Shown here: positions 1 through 8,579 of the stretch, piece by piece
How positions within the stretch are numbered: position 1 is the stretch's first letter
Layout: the number at the start of each line of letters is the position of its first letter
NCBI RefSeq assembly: GCF_000620145.1
Contig: NZ_JHVM01000019.1
Location: forward strand, 1 to 46,831
Source: Deefgea rivuli DSM 18356
Lineage (GTDB): Bacteria > Pseudomonadota > Gammaproteobacteria > Burkholderiales > Chitinibacteraceae
Length of the DNA: 46,831 bases
Direction of reading: 5' to 3'
Notes under the pieces: model-generated
What the model was told of the DNA's origin: nothing
What the model saw: the letters and a program-made list of their open reading frames with translations, nothing else
The model's database searches: none
Translations under genes and position numbers: made by a program

Positions 1-1341
1 AGATTTTCAGAATCGTCCAGATCGCCATCGGTGACGGTGTAGGTGAAGGTGTCAGTCAGCGGTGCACTGTCATCATCGAGCGCATTCACCGCGCCATTGT
101 TGTAGTTCAGGGTATAGCTGTACGAGCCATCGGCATGAATGGTCAGCGTGCCATACTCCCCGGCAATGGCGGTGTCGCCCACTGCCGCGACTGCCACAGA
201 ACCACCGACGGTGGATTGAATGTTTTTAACGCTGAGCGGATCGCCATCGACATCGACGTCGGCTTTATCACTGAAGTTACCAAAGACACCGTTGTGGGCT
301 TGGTCGAGTAGCACATTGCCGCTAGCCGTTGGGGCGGTCTCGCTCTCATCCAGCGCCACGACATCTTGTACCCAATTGGTGTCAGGCGTGCCTTGGGCGC
401 CATTATTCGCAACCGGACCATCGTTGCTACCAAAGATGCTGATCACCAGATTTTCAGAATCGTCCAGATCGCCATCGGTGACGGTATAGGTGAAGGTGTC
501 AGTCAGCGGCGTGCTGTCATCATCGAGCGCATTCACAGCGGTATTATTGTAGTTGAGGGTATAGCTGTACGAGCCATCTGCATGAATGGTGAGCGTGCCA
601 TACTCCCCGGCAATGGCGGTGTCGCCCACTGCCGCGACCACCACAGAACCACCAACGGTGGATTGAATATTTTTAACGCTAAGCGGATCGCCATCGACAT
701 CGACGTCGGCTTTATCACTGAAGTTACCAAAGACACCGTTATGCGCTTGGTCGAGTAGCACATTGCCGCTAGCCGCTGGGGCGGTCTCGCTCTCATCCAG
801 CGCCACGACATCCTGTACCCAATTGGTATCAGGCGTGCCTTGGGCGTCATTATTCGCGACCGGACCATCGTTAGTACCGAAGATGCTGATCACTAGATTT
901 TCAGAATCGTCTAGATCGCCATCGGTGACGGTGTAGGTGAAGGTGTCAGTCAGCGGCGCACTGTCATCATCGAGCGCATTCACCGCGCCATTGTTGTAGT
1001 TGAGGGTATAGCTGTACGAGCCATCGGCATGAATGGTGAGCGTGCCATACTCCCCTGCAATGGTAGTGTCGCCTACAGCAGCGACTACGACAGAACCACC
1101 GACGGTGGATTGAATGTTTTTAACGCTGAGTGGATCGCCATCGACATCGGTATCGGCCAGATCACTAAAGCTGCCGGATGGTGCGCCGGTAGTATGGTCG
1201 ATTGTCAGCAATACATTGCCGCTGGTGCTTGGTGCGACGTTTTGGATAGAGTCTTCTTGCTCATTGAAATTTTCGCTAACGTCTTGCACCCAGTTGCTGT
1301 CATTAACACCATTGGCGGCATTGGCCAGTGGTGCATCATTG
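1..1341 (-). repeat. Tandem 447-bp in-frame repeats in the adhesin gene
   Basis: Three consecutive 447-base units start at 1, 448 and 895; the phrase AGATTTTCAGAATCGTC recurs exactly at this spacing with one base changed in the third. The period equals 149 codons, so every unit stays in frame. Units one and two are nearly identical. The third matches well to about 1155 and then diverges, as expected for the boundary with older, more distinct repeats. The array continues past the left edge. Confidence 0.95.
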
Positions 1342-2522
1342 ACTGGTGTAACGCTGATTGTCAGCGTCGAACCATCGCTCAGCTCGCCGTCGCTGACGAC
1401 ATAGTTGACGACAGGGACACTGCCGTTGAAGTTGCTGACGGGGGTGAAGCTATAGCTACCGTCGCTGGCGATGCTCAGCGTGCCGATGCCGATGATCGCG
1501 ATGCTGCCCCCTGCGGCGCTGGTTTCTGTTCCCCAGCTAAAACTAGTGACGCTGGCAGGGGCGGGCGTATCGTTGGGGTTGACGGTATTGGCCAATACAT
1601 TGCCAGTGAGTGGATTAACGGGGTCTTCGGCGAGGCTCACTACTTCGTTGCCATCGCTTAAAAAATTGGCGAGTACGACTTGAGGCGGGATTACGCCAAT
1701 GGTGACGGTGGCCGTTGCGGTGCCGCCGCGCCCATCGCTCACGGTATAGGTAAATGTATCGCTACCGCTATAGTTGGTATTCGGGGTGTAAGTAATTGAG
1801 CCATCGGCGTTTAAAACGGCGGTGCCATTAGTTGCTGCACCGACCCCGATAATGGTTAAGGGGTCGCCATTTGGGTCTGTGTCGTTGACTAGCAAGCGGT
1901 CTGTCGTGATTTCTAAGACGCTATTGGCTTGGACGGTGAGGCCATCATCGGCCGCATCGGCGGTGTTGATCGTGCCGTCTGGATTGATTGCACTACTGGT
2001 ATCGGCCAGTGCATTGGGTGGCAAATTAGCGGAGTTGGGGTCGACATTCACATTCAGTCCGCTCACCGAGATCCCTTCGGTGGGAAAGCCCGTTTCAATA
2101 TCAACGCGGGAGGAGGGCGTGTCGAGTACCACGACGCTGTGCCCAGCATCTTCATCCCCCCCAGCGCCAGCCGCAGAGGCCGCTGCGACTTGGGTTGGAT
2201 CAGCCCCTTGGGCGATTAATTCTTGAATTTTTGCGGCATCATCGGCGGCACTGGCGGCGGGTTTTAGTATATTAGCGAGTAATTCAGCAGTCATCGTGAG
2301 TGAGTCTGAATGGCCTAAACTCATTTGCCCAGCGCCTTCAAAAGCAATCGCTACTGCGCCATTCGCGCCGGTTTGGATCGTGTCGCCGATATTGATTTTG
2401 TCGCCGACTTGCAGTACCCGCGTTTCACCGCTGGCTGTGGTGACTTTGACTTCGCCGATCACTTGGGTCACGGTGCCTTTGCTGCTGGCGGTGCTTACTG
2501 GGGTATTGATTTGCTTGGCCAT
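1..2522 (-). CDS. lapA: LapA-like giant repeat adhesin, N-terminal part (3' end outside window)
   Basis: This is a large surface adhesin exported by a type I system and held in the outer membrane. About 840 codons are visible and the frame stays open to the left edge. Residues ~15-80 look like the LapA retention module (GTVTQVIGEV, then QVGDKINIGDTIQTG). Residues 108-119 read ADPTQV then AAASAAG, and the SAAG at 116-119 fits the di-alanine site cut by LapG, predicted between A117 and A118. Cadherin/VCBS-like repeats follow (TDPNGDPLTI, TFTYTVSDG), then near-identical 149-residue units. The ATG at 2522 has only a weak GTGAGAA upstream. lapG and lapD lie close by on the other strand, which supports the assignment. 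The type I exporter genes are not in the window. The family call is secure, while the full size cannot be judged. Confidence 0.88.
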   Translation of the reverse strand, partial: MAKQINTPVSTASSKGTVTQVIGEVKVTTASGETRVLQVGDKINIGDTIQTGANGAVAIAFEGAGQMSLGHSDSLTMTAELLANILKPAASAADDAAKIQELIAQGADPTQVAAASAAGAGGDEDAGHSVVVLDTPSSRVDIETGFPTEGISVSGLNVNVDPNSANLPPNALADTSSAINPDGTINTADAADDGLTVQANSVLEITTDRLLVNDTDPNGDPLTIIGVGAATNGTAVLNADGSITYTPNTNYSGSDTFTYTVSDGRGGTATATVTIGVIPPQVVLANFLSDGNEVVSLAEDPVNPLTGNVLANTVNPNDTPAPASVTSFSWGTETSAAGGSIAIIGIGTLSIASDGSYSFTPVSNFNGSVPVVNYVVSDGELSDGSTLTISVTPVNDAPLANAANGVNDSNWVQDVSENFNEQEDSIQNVAPSTSGNVLLTIDHTTGAPSGSFSDLADTDVDGDPLSVKNIQSTVGGSVVVAAVGDTTIAGEYGTLTIHADGSYSYTLNYNNGAVNALDDDSAPLTDTFTYTVTDGDLDDSENLVISIFGTNDGPVANNDAQGTPDTNWVQDVVALDESETAPAASGNVLLDQAHNGVFGNFSDKADVDVDGDPLSVKNIQSTVGGSVVVAAVGDTAIAGEYGTLTIHADGSYSYTLNYNNTAVNALDDDSTPLTDTFTYTVTDGDLDDSENLVISIFGSNDGPVANNGAQGTPDTNWVQDVVALDESETAPTASGNVLLDQAHNGVFGNFSDKADVDVDGDPLSVKNIQSTVGGSVAVAAVGDTAIAGEYGTLTIHADGSYSYTLNYNNGAVNALDDDSAPLTDTFTYTVTDGDLDDSEN

Positions 2523-2545
2523 GATAGTTCTCACTTTGCATTGAG

Positions 2546-2606
2546 TGGCCTAACTTGCCGCTTGTTGGCTTTGTGCAAGGGATAGACCTAGACTGATTAA
2601 GTTAGA
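2546..2606. promoter_or_regulatory. Candidate operator half-sites upstream of the adhesin gene
   Basis: The 224-base gap between the adhesin start and the LuxR-type gene contains TGGCCTAACTT at 2546-2556 and ATTAAGTTAG at 2596-2605. The second is the exact reverse complement of CTAACTTAAT, which occurs at 3452-3461 upstream of lapG. Read toward the adhesin gene, the 2596 site has the same orientation as the lapG-side copy has toward lapG. The shared core CTAACTT suggests a common regulator. This is inference from sequence matching only. Confidence 0.35.
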
Positions 2607-2746
2607 TAGAGATCAAAATGCTGACCCATAGCTTCAGCAGTCATTTTATGACAGGGAGCTAAAATAGAAATCGTACTCAAGCACTAAGGCTAAACCCGTA
2701 CATTGTCGGCCTCGCCTCGCTTCAGTACGATCTGTGGCTCATCTTC

Positions 2747-3412
2747 TTGTCATTTCTGATCCAGAACTTGAATGAGGTCAATGTGTCTGCGCCACATTAT
2801 GTGATTTCAAATCGCCATGAGTTTCAAGTCGCTTGGGGGAGCTTGCTTACTGCTAAAGGCGCAGTGCAGCAGCATTTAGATGCCTTGGTGTTGATGGATT
2901 GTCTGGCGGCGCCGCCTTTATCTTGCGTATTGGATATGCACGTTTTTGCAACGATACCGCCCCCGAGTGCCTTAATGGGGCTCGCTAAACTCACGCCTTT
3001 GCTACTGGTTTTTGAGCAACTCTCCGTTGATGAAGAACTGTCTTGGTTGGCGATTGGCGTGCGTGCGTGTTGTACACCCGATTTATCGCAAGAGCGCCTG
3101 GCGGTGATTATTGATGTCACGCATCGTGGCGGAATTTGGGTATCGAATGCCGCTTTACCCTTGTTGTTAAAGGGTTTACAGCATTACACCGCACACCACA
3201 CGGAACAAAATACGCCGCCTAATTTAGCGCTACTCACGCCGCAAGAGCGCAAAATCGCAGATCTGGTGGGGCGGGGCGATTCGAATAAATTGATTGCGCG
3301 CGAACTGAATATTTCGGATCGAACGGTGAAAACGCATCTGGGCGCAATATTTTCAAAACTACAGGTAGCCGATCGGGTGCATTTGGCTTTATTGCTCAAT
3401 CAATCACATTAG
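2747..3412 (+). CDS. LuxR-family transcriptional regulator
   Basis: This 221-residue protein ends in a GerE/LuxR-type helix-turn-helix at about residues 160-215 (LLTPQERKIADLVGRGDSN, then SDRTVKTHLGAIFSKL). The first ~150 residues have the size of a receiver domain, but I do not see a clear phospho-acceptor aspartate and lysine set, so it may be a degenerate receiver as in CsgD-type regulators. The start is uncertain: no in-frame ATG exists, TTG at 2747 gives the longest frame, and a GTG lies a few codons inside. It sits divergently between the adhesin gene and lapG, so it is a reasonable candidate regulator of the Lap locus, though the sequence does not prove this. Confidence 0.8.
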   Translation: MSFLIQNLNEVNVSAPHYVISNRHEFQVAWGSLLTAKGAVQQHLDALVLMDCLAAPPLSCVLDMHVFATIPPPSALMGLAKLTPLLLVFEQLSVDEELSWLAIGVRACCTPDLSQERLAVIIDVTHRGGIWVSNAALPLLLKGLQHYTAHHTEQNTPPNLALLTPQERKIADLVGRGDSNKLIARELNISDRTVKTHLGAIFSKLQVADRVHLALLLNQSH

Positions 3413-3418
3413 TGTTAT

Positions 3419-3467
3419 GGGTATATTGATTTGGTCTTTATCTGAAATGGCCTAACTTAATATACCC
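3419..3467. promoter_or_regulatory. Inverted repeat with shared CTAACTTAAT box upstream of lapG
   Basis: GGGTATATT (3419-3427) and AATATACCC (3459-3467) are perfect 9-base inverted arms around a 31-base spacer. The right arm overlaps TGGCCTAACTT (3448-3458) and CTAACTTAAT (3452-3461), both also found upstream of the adhesin gene. It could act as an operator for the lapG-lapD operon. It is also just after the LuxR-type gene but lacks the GC-rich stem and T-run of a terminator. Confidence 0.35.
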
Positions 3468-3558
3468 ACTATATTGATTCTGTACTATTTGCCTGTGCCG
3501 CTGAGCGTGGCAAACACATGGGTTTTCCTTGTGGTTTTGGTGATTGCCGCGCATACCG

Positions 3559-4293
3559 ATGTATATGTGCTTTTTTAGGGCTTGTTTCGTGCGAGGCTCG
3601 GCTGATTTTTCCGCTCAGTTTTCCTGTCGACGCTGGATTCTCAGCTTCTCTGCGCTGCTGCCCGTTATTTTATTTTTGCCGCAAGGCTTGGGCGAAGATC
3701 CATTTAAATTTAGTAGTGCCACCTTAGAAAAAGCCGAAAGTAAATACGGTGCCGACACGCGCAAACGCCTCGAAAGTTGGCAGGCTTTGCTCGCCAGTGA
3801 TAAAAAAGGCGACGATCTAAGCAAGATCAAGCTGGTGAATGACTATTTTAATGAGCGGATTATGTTCGTCTCCGACGCCCAAAACTGGGGTGTCGAGGAT
3901 TACTGGGCAACGCCAGTCGAGATGCTGGTGAAAGGGCGCGGCGACTGTGAAGACTTTGCGATCGCCAAGTATTTCTCTTTGCAGGCCTTGGGCGTGCCTG
4001 AAAGTAAAATGCGGATTACCTATGTTCAAGCGGCTGGGTATGGCCCGACTAATCTGGCGCATATGGTTTTAACCTATTACTCGACACCTGCTGCCGTGCC
4101 CTTGGTACTAGATAATTTAATTCCCGAAATCCGCCCCGCATCGAAGCGTCCCGATTTAACGCCGGTATATGGTTTTAACGGGCAAGGGCTGTGGCTGGCC
4201 AGAGATCGTACCAGCGGGAATGCCGCGCCGCGTAAAAACAATATTAGCTATTGGGATAAATTAATGTCACGCCGTGGGCGCGAGCTAGATTAA
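3559..4293 (+). CDS. lapG: LapG-type periplasmic cysteine protease
   Basis: This is a transglutaminase-like cysteine protease of the LapG family (about 244 residues from the ATG at 3559). The expected catalytic triad is visible: Cys130 in GRGDCEDFA, His168 in NLAHMVLTY and Asp185 in LVLDNL. A basic-hydrophobic stretch (CRRWILSFSALLPVILFLP) looks like a signal peptide. LapG cuts the adhesin at a di-alanine site near its N-terminus and frees it from the cell surface. The start is uncertain: TTG 3544, ATG 3559 and GTG 3589 are all in frame, and the last gives a more typical signal peptide. The stop is 22 bases before lapD, so the two probably form one operon. Confidence 0.93.
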   Translation: MYMCFFRACFVRGSADFSAQFSCRRWILSFSALLPVILFLPQGLGEDPFKFSSATLEKAESKYGADTRKRLESWQALLASDKKGDDLSKIKLVNDYFNERIMFVSDAQNWGVEDYWATPVEMLVKGRGDCEDFAIAKYFSLQALGVPESKMRITYVQAAGYGPTNLAHMVLTYYSTPAAVPLVLDNLIPEIRPASKRPDLTPVYGFNGQGLWLARDRTSGNAAPRKNNISYWDKLMSRRGRELD

Positions 4294-4315
4294 TGCTGCA
4301 ACGACTGAGGAGACG

Positions 4316-6286
4316 ATGATGACGCTGCTCAAACAGTTGATTCTAATGATTGTTTTGTTATTTACCTTGCTGTTTTGCGGTACGGTCTACCTGAGCGTAC
4401 AAAATTCGCGGGCGTTTTTGACCGAGCAATTGACGACCATCTCGCAAGACACTGCCACGTCGCTCGGCATGCAATTGTCGCCGCTGATTTTGGATAAAAA
4501 TAATCAAGTTATTGTGCAAAGTATGCTTGATGCTGTGTTTGATAGCGGCTACTACCGCAAGATTCGGATTGTCGATGTGGAAGGCAAACTCGTCATCGAG
4601 CGCACCGCGCCACCGCATGTGAATCAAGTGCCCGATTGGTTTATTCGCTTGTTTCATATCGAAACGCCAACGGGTGAAGCGCTGATGACCAGTGGTTGGC
4701 AACAGGCCGGCACAATTACAATCGCCGCCAATCCGGGGATTGCCTATGCGTCTTTGTGGGCGAGCAGTATGAATGCGCTGTATTGGTTTTTGGGTGCCTC
4801 GCTTTTCACGCTGTGCATTGGCGTGGTGATTTTGCATTTTGTACTGCGACCGCTCAAAGCCGTCGAGCAGCAGGCGATGGCGATTTGCAACCGTGAATAT
4901 CCCGAGCAAAGCGAAATACCGTGGACTTTAGATTTGCGTAGCGTCGTTCAAGCGATGAATCGGATGACGCAAAAAGTGAAAGAAATGTTTGCTGAGCAAG
5001 CGGCGAGTATCGAGCGAATGCGCGCCGAAGCATATTTGGATACGCTGACGGGCTTGGCCAATCGGCGTTATTTTGATCTGCATGTGAAACAGTTGCTAGA
5101 GGCCGACGAGCCGCTGGTCCACGGTGCGCTGCTGTTTTTTGAAATTAGCCACTTAAAAGAAATCAACGATCAAAAAGGCTTTCGCGTCGTCGATCATCTA
5201 CTGATCGAAAGCGGACAAATTATTAAAACGCTGGTTGCCGAAAGTGGCAATCCCGAAGCATTTGCAGCGCGCATGAGTGGCAATACTTTTGCCGCTTTTT
5301 TTGCTGGGATTGATCAAGACAAAGCGCGGCAATTGGCGAGCCATTTATCGCATAATCTGACGGGCTTGCATGAGCGCGGTATGACGCCGTTTAGTGATGT
5401 GGGGCATATTGGCGGAGCGATGTATCACGGCCAGCGGCTAAATAATTGGTTGTCCGAAGTCGATCTGGCGCTGCGTACTGCGCAAAGTGAAGGCCCCAAT
5501 ACGATGCATTTCTTTACGCCGCAAGAAGCCAGCGGCATGGGGGCATGGAGTGCTTCAGATTGGAAGGGTATTTTGCTGGAGGCATTAAATTCACATAGGG
5601 TAGAGCTATATACCCAAGTGCTTAATTCGGTAGAGGATCAGCTCATCCATCGTGAGGTTTTCCTGCGTTTACGGGATGAATTGGGCGAGCAAATTCCGGC
5701 GGGTTTATTTGTACCGATGGCGAAACGACATGGCTTGATTCAAGAATTTGATCGGATTGTGATTGAGCTGTGCTGGCAGGAAGTACTGAAAGATCCCTCG
5801 CTCAAACTGGCGATTAATCTATTTCCCGCATCGATTTCTCAGCCGAATTTTGTGAACTGGCTGATGGCTTTACTGGGTGAAAAACCAGAACTCGCATCGC
5901 AGTTGAGCTTTGAATTGCCAGAGCAAGAAGCGTTGATTCAGCTGGATGATTTGCGCGCTTTTATCGCGCAAGTGGGCACGCTGGGGGTTGAAGTCGGGCT
6001 GGATAATTTCGGTCGAGGCTTTGGTTCTTTCACTTATTTAAGTACGCTGAAAGTGCATTACTTAAAAGTGGATGGCTCATTCAGTAAAGACATTGAGCAA
6101 AACAGAGAAAATCAGTTCTTTGTGGATGCGATTGTAAAGATCGCACACGGGCTAGATTTGCAGGTGTATGCCAAATCAGTTGAAACACCGGCCGAGCAAG
6201 CGATGCTGATGTCATTGCGCGTCGACGGCGCGCAGGGCTACGGGATTGGCGGAACTGAGTTATGGCAAAAAGCGCGTAGTTTGTAA
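4316..6286 (+). CDS. lapD: LapD-type c-di-GMP receptor with degenerate GGDEF and EAL domains
   Basis: This 656-residue inner-membrane protein has an N-terminal membrane helix (residues ~5-25), a periplasmic LapD/MoxY-type sensor region, a second helix near 150-175, a HAMP-like linker, then GGDEF and EAL domains. Both enzymatic domains look dead: the GGDEF position reads SGNTF (321-325), and the EAL domain shows REVFLRL and GLDNFGRGF where active enzymes have EAL and DDFGTG. LapD binds c-di-GMP through its EAL domain and then sequesters LapG, keeping the adhesin on the surface. The ATG at 4316 follows a good GAGGAG site. An ATG-ATG pair leaves one codon of doubt. Confidence 0.93.
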   Translation: MMTLLKQLILMIVLLFTLLFCGTVYLSVQNSRAFLTEQLTTISQDTATSLGMQLSPLILDKNNQVIVQSMLDAVFDSGYYRKIRIVDVEGKLVIERTAPPHVNQVPDWFIRLFHIETPTGEALMTSGWQQAGTITIAANPGIAYASLWASSMNALYWFLGASLFTLCIGVVILHFVLRPLKAVEQQAMAICNREYPEQSEIPWTLDLRSVVQAMNRMTQKVKEMFAEQAASIERMRAEAYLDTLTGLANRRYFDLHVKQLLEADEPLVHGALLFFEISHLKEINDQKGFRVVDHLLIESGQIIKTLVAESGNPEAFAARMSGNTFAAFFAGIDQDKARQLASHLSHNLTGLHERGMTPFSDVGHIGGAMYHGQRLNNWLSEVDLALRTAQSEGPNTMHFFTPQEASGMGAWSASDWKGILLEALNSHRVELYTQVLNSVEDQLIHREVFLRLRDELGEQIPAGLFVPMAKRHGLIQEFDRIVIELCWQEVLKDPSLKLAINLFPASISQPNFVNWLMALLGEKPELASQLSFELPEQEALIQLDDLRAFIAQVGTLGVEVGLDNFGRGFGSFTYLSTLKVHYLKVDGSFSKDIEQNRENQFFVDAIVKIAHGLDLQVYAKSVETPAEQAMLMSLRVDGAQGYGIGGTELWQKARSL

Positions 6287-6453
6287 TACGCGGTTTTGTC
6301 GTCGTTGGGTATGTCAATCCGTGTTTGAGCTGATTTTGTGGCTGCCGTGCGATGGCAGTTTGCACTGCGGCTGCAAAACTCCGTGCCGCAGGCTGATGAT
6401 CAACACCAGTAGCTTGCCCAAATCAAACCTAAAGCACACTCAATCTGATTACC

Positions 6454-8352
6454 CTATGCCTCCGCCAGCTTTTGCCGATGCGCTAATACAAAGGCTTTAA
6501 ATTCATCCGCAGGTAATGCTGGCGACCAATGGTAGCCCTGACCTTGCTTGCAACCCAGCTCGATTAAGCGCTGCAAGGTGGCGGCATTTTCAATGCCCTC
6601 GGCAATCAGCGCCAGTTGCAGGCTATCGGCTACTTGGATAATGGCGCTAACAATCGCTGCATCATGGGGGTCTTCGGTGAGGCGGCGAATAAAGGATTGA
6701 TCAATTTTTAGGCGCTCGACTTCAAAATGCTTCAGGTAGCTGAGGTTGGAATAGCCGGTACCAAAATCGTCAATTGAAAAACTAATTCCATGGCCACGCA
6801 ATTGTTGCAAGGTACTGCGTAGCGCGCTGCTGTCTTCTAATAGTAAAGATTCGGTGAGCTCCAGCTCAACGTACTGCGCGGCCAGCCCAGAGCGCGCCAA
6901 AGCTTGCAGGACTAAATTCTCAACATCGCCACGGCGAAACTGGATGGGCGAAATATTAATCCCAATCATCAAATCGCGAATGCCTTCATCTTGCCATTGG
7001 CGAGTTTGTTGGCAAGCTTGATGCACAATCCATTCGCCAATTTCAATAATCAGGCCGGCATTTTCTGCGATGGGAATGAATTTTGCAGGTGGAACTAGGC
7101 CTAATTCGGGATGCCGCCAACGCACTAGCGCTTCAGCGCCAATTACATCACCCGTTAATAGATCGATTTGTGGTTGGTAGTGCAGCATGAATTCGCCGCG
7201 TGCAATCGCATTTCGCATCGAAGACGCCAGCTGCAAATGCTCGACAGCATTGGTATTGATCGCTGCATCGTAAAAAAAGTAGCTATTGCGGCCTGCGGCT
7301 TTAGCGCGATACATCGCCATATCGGCTTTTTGTAGCAGCGTATCAAAATCATCTCCATCGAGCGGGCTGAGCGCGATGCCCAACGAGCAGGTCGTTGTGA
7401 GTGTGATACTGCCAAAAGTAACGGGTTCGGCCACGGTTGCGATGATGGTGGCGGCGATGTGTTGGGCGGCTTTGGCCGATGCAATATTTTCCAGAATAAT
7501 CAGAAACTCATCACCGCCTTGTCGCGCCACAGTATCAGAGGCTCGCACGCAGGTTTGTAGGCGGCGCGCCATTTCTGTTAGCAGCGCATCGCCTGCGCTA
7601 TGTCCGAGTGAATCATTAATAGTTTTGAAATTATCTAAATCAATAAAAATCAGCGCCGCCATGCTGTTTTGGCGCGCAGCATGCGCCAAAGCGTGTTCGC
7701 AGCGATCTTTGGCCAGTACGCGATTGGGCAACTGCGTCAGTGCATCGTGATGCGCCAAAAATTCAATGTGGGCTTTGGATTTGAGCGTTTGTAGGTTTTC
7801 TTCTTGCAACGTTGCCAAGGCATGCTGCAAGTCCTGAGTGAAAACGTAAATCATCAAGGCGGTGATGAATAAAATACACATTAAATCAATCCAGAAACCG
7901 ATATCAATCGGCGCCACTCTGGAAGGATGCCAGCCTTGCATATCGCCCAAGCTGAGTAGAGTCAGGCTCAGTAGAATCAGTGCAAAAATGCTCCAAAAGA
8001 CCCTGCGGGAGCAGGCAATCGCCGCTAGAACAATCAGCGTTGGATAAGCGATCATTGCGGGATCATAAAGTCCGGTGCTGGACCAGTGCACTAGCGTGAG
8101 CACGCCGGCGATGGAATAACAGAAAAGGGCACCTGCTCTATCGAGCTGCTGGCGACGGATCAGTGCCAGCGAGATCAGTGCTGGAATCGCCGCGCTGAAA
8201 ATAATCGCCACGTCGTACCAGCGCTGGAAATACACGTTTTGCAAGCCACTCAACAACATGCCGAAGAGCACCAAATGAATCATTTGTTGCAAGCGGAGTT
8301 GTCGACGGTCGAGCTGGTTATCGCTGTGGTAGGTCAAGTCGAAAAATTTCAT
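6454..8352 (-). CDS. Membrane-bound GGDEF-EAL protein, both signatures intact
   Basis: This 632-residue protein has about six N-terminal membrane segments (residues ~25-185), a GGDEF domain with intact GGDEF at 279-283 and an EAL domain with intact EAL at 407-409, plus IDDFGTGYSNLSYL. It could make or degrade c-di-GMP, and which activity dominates cannot be read from sequence. It converges with lapD, the receptor for the same messenger, across a 167-base gap, so a functional link to adhesin retention is plausible. The membrane part resembles a MASE-type sensor, but I cannot name the subtype. Confidence 0.9.
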   Translation of the reverse strand: MKFFDLTYHSDNQLDRRQLRLQQMIHLVLFGMLLSGLQNVYFQRWYDVAIIFSAAIPALISLALIRRQQLDRAGALFCYSIAGVLTLVHWSSTGLYDPAMIAYPTLIVLAAIACSRRVFWSIFALILLSLTLLSLGDMQGWHPSRVAPIDIGFWIDLMCILFITALMIYVFTQDLQHALATLQEENLQTLKSKAHIEFLAHHDALTQLPNRVLAKDRCEHALAHAARQNSMAALIFIDLDNFKTINDSLGHSAGDALLTEMARRLQTCVRASDTVARQGGDEFLIILENIASAKAAQHIAATIIATVAEPVTFGSITLTTTCSLGIALSPLDGDDFDTLLQKADMAMYRAKAAGRNSYFFYDAAINTNAVEHLQLASSMRNAIARGEFMLHYQPQIDLLTGDVIGAEALVRWRHPELGLVPPAKFIPIAENAGLIIEIGEWIVHQACQQTRQWQDEGIRDLMIGINISPIQFRRGDVENLVLQALARSGLAAQYVELELTESLLLEDSSALRSTLQQLRGHGISFSIDDFGTGYSNLSYLKHFEVERLKIDQSFIRRLTEDPHDAAIVSAIIQVADSLQLALIAEGIENAATLQRLIELGCKQGQGYHWSPALPADEFKAFVLAHRQKLAEA

Positions 8353-8504
8353 ATGCGACGTAAGATGCCTAATCTAGGGCTTACAAATATAGCGCAAACG
8401 AAGCAGCTCGGGCGTGATTTTTTAAGCTGGGAATTGCTGCTATAAAATAGTAGCCGTAAGCATTTAAAACCATCCAGACGTAATCTGAAAAAAATATTTA
8501 TTTT

Positions 8505-8551
8505 GGTATATACACACAGGCTTTTATTAATAAAGCTTAGGTGTATATACC
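8505..8551. repeat. 47-bp AT-rich imperfect palindrome
   Basis: GGTATATACAC (8505-8515) and GTGTATATACC (8541-8551) are perfect 11-base inverted arms. The centre carries CTTTTATTAATAAAG, itself a palindrome apart from one extra T. It lies in the 227-base gap between the 3' end of the YhcH-family gene and the start of the GGDEF-EAL gene, both on the minus strand. No T-run follows, so an operator or a structured leader is as likely as a terminator. Confidence 0.6.
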
Positions 8552-8579
8552 TTGCTTAAAATTGCAGAAAAATAGCGCA

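Noticed and set aside
1-1341. CRISPR-like periodic repeats
   Set aside because: The period is 447 bases, the units are contiguous and in frame, and they encode adhesin domains.
1029-1661. Plus-strand ORF of 210 codons
   Set aside because: It is antisense to the adhesin gene. Similar frames recur with the 447-base repeat, and the product is unlike any protein family.
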